Of a stretch of 37,614 bases of DNA, positions 35,832-37,614 are shown in pieces. The notes beneath the pieces were generated by a model that saw nothing but the letters and a program-made list of their open reading frames with translations, was not told the origin of the DNA and made no database searches. Every line of letters starts with the position of its first letter. The stretch's first letter is position 1. Both the position numbers and the translations under genes were made by a program. This stretch comes from Sunxiuqinia indica (lineage in GTDB: Bacteria; Bacteroidota; Bacteroidia; Bacteroidales; Prolixibacteraceae): the NCBI RefSeq assembly GCF_009847015.1, contig NZ_WVEM01000022.1, positions 1 to 37,614 on the forward strand. Reading direction: 5' to 3'.

Positions 35832-35839
35832 TATATTTG
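35832..35839 (+). promoter_or_regulatory. -7 box of the IS1634 transposase promoter
   Basis: TATATTTG matches TAnnTTTG exactly. It stands only 4 bp before the ATG at 35844, so transcription from it would begin at or within a base or two of the start codon, implying a leaderless or nearly leaderless mRNA. Confidence 0.4.
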
Positions 35840-35843
35840 TACC

Positions 35844-37352
35844 ATGTTTGTGAGAAAAAAGAAGAATAAAAGTGGAGTTGTAAGTGTTCAAATCATTGAT
35901 AAAAGTTCTGGAAAGTACAAAATGGTTAAGACAATTGGCAGCTCTAGCGATCCTGCTGAGATTGACATACTCTACAATCAAGGTTTAGATTACATTGAAC
36001 ATTACCAGGGGCAGCAAACCTTTGATTTCTCCACTCAGGATTTCAACCAGACGATCAAACAAAGCATTCAAAAAATATACATAAATGGGATTCATCTTTT
36101 ACTGGGTAAGATTTATACAGAAATAGGTTTTGATAAAGTTTGCGATGATCTTCTCAAACAATTGGTTTTGGTTCGGCTCTCCCATCCAGCCAGCAAATTA
36201 AGAACGACACATTATTTGCGGCGATACTTTTCCGTTAATATTAACGAAGATCGCATCTATAGATACCTGGATAAGATTTATACAAGTCACAGGGAAACAC
36301 TTCAGCAAATTAGCTACAACCATACCAAGAGGGTTCTTGGAGGTATTGTCAGTATTGTTTTTTACGATGTAACTACCATCTATTTTCAGATAGATGATGA
36401 AGATGAAGTTCGAAAACGAGGTTTTTCCAAGGAAGGAAGACATCAAAATCCACAAATTGTCTTAGGACTTCTTGTTGGTCTGGAAGGCTATCCATTGGCA
36501 TATGAGATTCATGAAGGTAATAAGTTTGAAGGACATACAATGCTACCGATTATTGATGCATTCAAAGCCAAATACGAACTGGATAAGCTAATTGTGATTG
36601 CTGATTCTGGATTACTCTCATCATCGAATGTAAAAGAGCTACAAGAAAAAGGTTACGAGTTTATTCTTGGAGCACGAATTAAAAATGAAAGTGCATCTGT
36701 GAAACATAAAATACTTTCATTGAAGCTGGATGATAAAACAAGTGCAATTATTAAAAAAGAAGATGGAACAAGGTTAATTGTAGGCTACACAGACAGAAGG
36801 GCAAAAAAAGATAAGCATAACAGGGACAGAGGATTGATGAAACTGGAACAGAAAGTAAAATCAGGTAAAATGACCAAGTCCTCAATTAACAATCGAGGCT
36901 ATAATAAATATTTAAAATTAGAAGGAGAGATCAACATTTCTATTGACCATGAAAAGTTTGCTGACGATGCTGCATGGGATGGATTGAAAGGTTATCTTAC
37001 TAATACAACACTATCAAAAGACGAGATTATCAGTAATTACGGTCAACTTTGGAAAATTGAGAAGGCTTTTCGAGTTTCAAAACACGATCTGAAGATCCGA
37101 CCAATTTACCATCGATTGCACAAGAGAATAGAAGCGCACATTACCATCAATTTTGTAGCTTATAAAGTTTACAAAGAGCTTGAGCGCCTGTTAAAACTGA
37201 AAAATAACAAAATTAGTTGCGAGCAGGCTATTGAAATAGCCAAATCAATTTATGCAGTTGAGTTTACAGATCCAACTAATGGCAACACTTACAAAGAGAC
37301 TTTACTACTAAGTGAGGAACAAAATCAACTCGCAGAATTATTTGAATTCTAA
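35844..37352 (+). CDS. IS1634-family transposase
   Basis: A 502-residue DDE transposase. I chose the ATG at 35844 (MFVRKKKNKSGVVSVQIID), the usual family N-terminus. The in-frame ATG at 35808 lies upstream of the -7 box. The catalytic residues are Asp 175 (FYDVTTIYF), Asp 254 (IVIADSGLLS) and Glu 406 (YGQLWKIEKAFR), followed by KHDLKIRPIYH. The N-terminal region contains the family pattern VRLSHPASKLRTT. No frameshift or stop is seen, so the enzyme should be functional. It catalyses cut-and-paste or copy movement of the element that carries it. Confidence 0.93.
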   Translation: MFVRKKKNKSGVVSVQIIDKSSGKYKMVKTIGSSSDPAEIDILYNQGLDYIEHYQGQQTFDFSTQDFNQTIKQSIQKIYINGIHLLLGKIYTEIGFDKVCDDLLKQLVLVRLSHPASKLRTTHYLRRYFSVNINEDRIYRYLDKIYTSHRETLQQISYNHTKRVLGGIVSIVFYDVTTIYFQIDDEDEVRKRGFSKEGRHQNPQIVLGLLVGLEGYPLAYEIHEGNKFEGHTMLPIIDAFKAKYELDKLIVIADSGLLSSSNVKELQEKGYEFILGARIKNESASVKHKILSLKLDDKTSAIIKKEDGTRLIVGYTDRRAKKDKHNRDRGLMKLEQKVKSGKMTKSSINNRGYNKYLKLEGEINISIDHEKFADDAAWDGLKGYLTNTTLSKDEIISNYGQLWKIEKAFRVSKHDLKIRPIYHRLHKRIEAHITINFVAYKVYKELERLLKLKNNKISCEQAIEIAKSIYAVEFTDPTNGNTYKETLLLSEEQNQLAELFEF

Positions 37353-37379
37353 TTTGGGTGTCCCAGCGCGGAACTCAGG

Positions 37380-37440
37380 AAAAAATCAAGGTCAAAACAA
37401 CCCACTTTGTTGAAACAAAAACGGGTAGATTGCTTAATCC
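37380..37440. repeat. 61-bp target-site duplication, right copy
   Basis: Exact copy of 35676-35736. It belongs to the coding frame of the interrupted IS630-like transposase on both sides. Confidence 0.9.
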
Positions 37441-37614
37441 TATTGAAGACATCAAAATTTGAAACCCGGCAGGAGTTAGCCGATCATCTCCGTGTACATA
37501 TCCGCACACAGGAACGGTGGTTAAACAAATATAGGGAAGGGGGAATTGCCTGGCTTCTTGCAGATGAACCAAAGATCAGGACTTCAAAAATAATAACCCC
37601 ACAAATCCATAATG

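Larger units (their letters stand above)
35737..37379 (+). mobile_element. IS1634-family insertion sequence, apparently intact
   Basis: A 1643-bp element. The terminal inverted repeats are CCTGAGTTCCGC at 35737-35748 and GCGGAACTCAGG at 37368-37379, perfect over 12 bp. A direct repeat TGGGTGTCCCAGCG occurs inside near both ends (35817-35830 and 37355-37368), the second copy overlapping the right inverted repeat by one base. One transposase gene fills the element. With the perfect 61-bp flanking duplication and unbroken gene, it is probably the most recent arrival in the window and may be active. Confidence 0.9.
35628..37614 (+). pseudogene. IS630-like transposase, N-terminal HTH part, split by an IS1634-family element
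   Basis: The gene begins at the ATG at 35628 (MKNPIPIDIKESLPEL) and reads to 35735, where the IS1634 element interrupts it (stop TGA at 35739-35741). Past the element, the 61-bp duplicated stretch restores the same frame from 37380. It continues CLILLKTSKFETRQELADHL RVHIRTQERWLNKYREGGIAWLLADEPK, a helix-turn-helix of the kind found at the N-terminus of IS630-family transposases. It runs off the window end at 37614 without a stop. TTTG at 35594-35597 with TATCTTTA at 35617-35624 (19 bp apart) is a possible promoter. Removing the element and one duplicate would give an uninterrupted frame, so the break is recent. Confidence 0.75.

Noticed and set aside
35817-37368. TGGGTGTCCCAGCG repeats as a CRISPR or regulatory repeat array
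   Set aside because: There are only two copies, near the two ends of one insertion element. They are subterminal transposase-binding sites or similar.

Overview
The window is from a member of the Bacteroidota, probably a Bacteroidales/Marinilabiliales-type glycan degrader. The evidence is paired SusC/SusD outer-membrane genes, a hybrid two-component regulator (HTCS), lipoprotein signal peptides with short lipoboxes, AT-rich non-coding DNA, and promoter elements of the Bacteroidota type (TAnnTTTG -7 box). I see no rRNA, tRNA or CRISPR array.

Layout. (1) Positions 1-1050 hold a decayed IS3 transposase end, the 3' stub of a gene it seems to have broken, and a small membrane protein. (2) Positions 1403-5194 are a tightly overlapping operon: an ExbB/TolQ-type proton channel with an extra periplasmic N-terminal domain, two ExbD-type proteins, and a single-pass protein with a long linker and a C-terminal PA14/jelly-roll-like domain. 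A GH43 lipoprotein gene, now a pseudogene, follows. (3) Positions 5598-8474 are a nested insertion: an IS1182/IS5-type element, itself interrupted by an IS4-family element, inserted into the GH43 gene. Both transposases are broken. (4) Positions 8616-28152 are one long polysaccharide-utilisation-type operon with two SusC/SusD/fasciclin modules, a DUF5007-like lipoprotein, a DUF5008/DUF5122-like propeller lipoprotein, two alkaline-phosphatase-fold lipoproteins and an M60-like lipoprotein. The last three have lost the residues expected for catalysis. A perfect 12-bp hairpin terminator follows. (5) Positions 28459-32565 encode the HTCS regulator. (6) Positions 32860-35484 encode an MG2/TonB-plug-type protein. 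(7) Positions 35628-37614 are an IS630-like transposase gene split by an intact IS1634-family element flanked by a 61-bp target duplication.

How the genes may work together. Three unlinked gene starts (ExbB operon, first SusC, MG2-plug protein) are each preceded by a similar pair of C-tracts 16-17 bp apart. No such pair occurs before the regulator gene. The AraC-type output domain of the HTCS is the obvious candidate to bind them. If so, a dedicated ExbB/ExbD energiser, the two SusCD importers with their surface lipoproteins, and the MG2-plug protein form one regulon. It is striking that no intact degradative enzyme remains: the GH43 gene is dead and three enzyme-fold lipoproteins look like binding-only pseudoenzymes. 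The locus may therefore work as a capture-and-import system for a glycoconjugate cleaved elsewhere.
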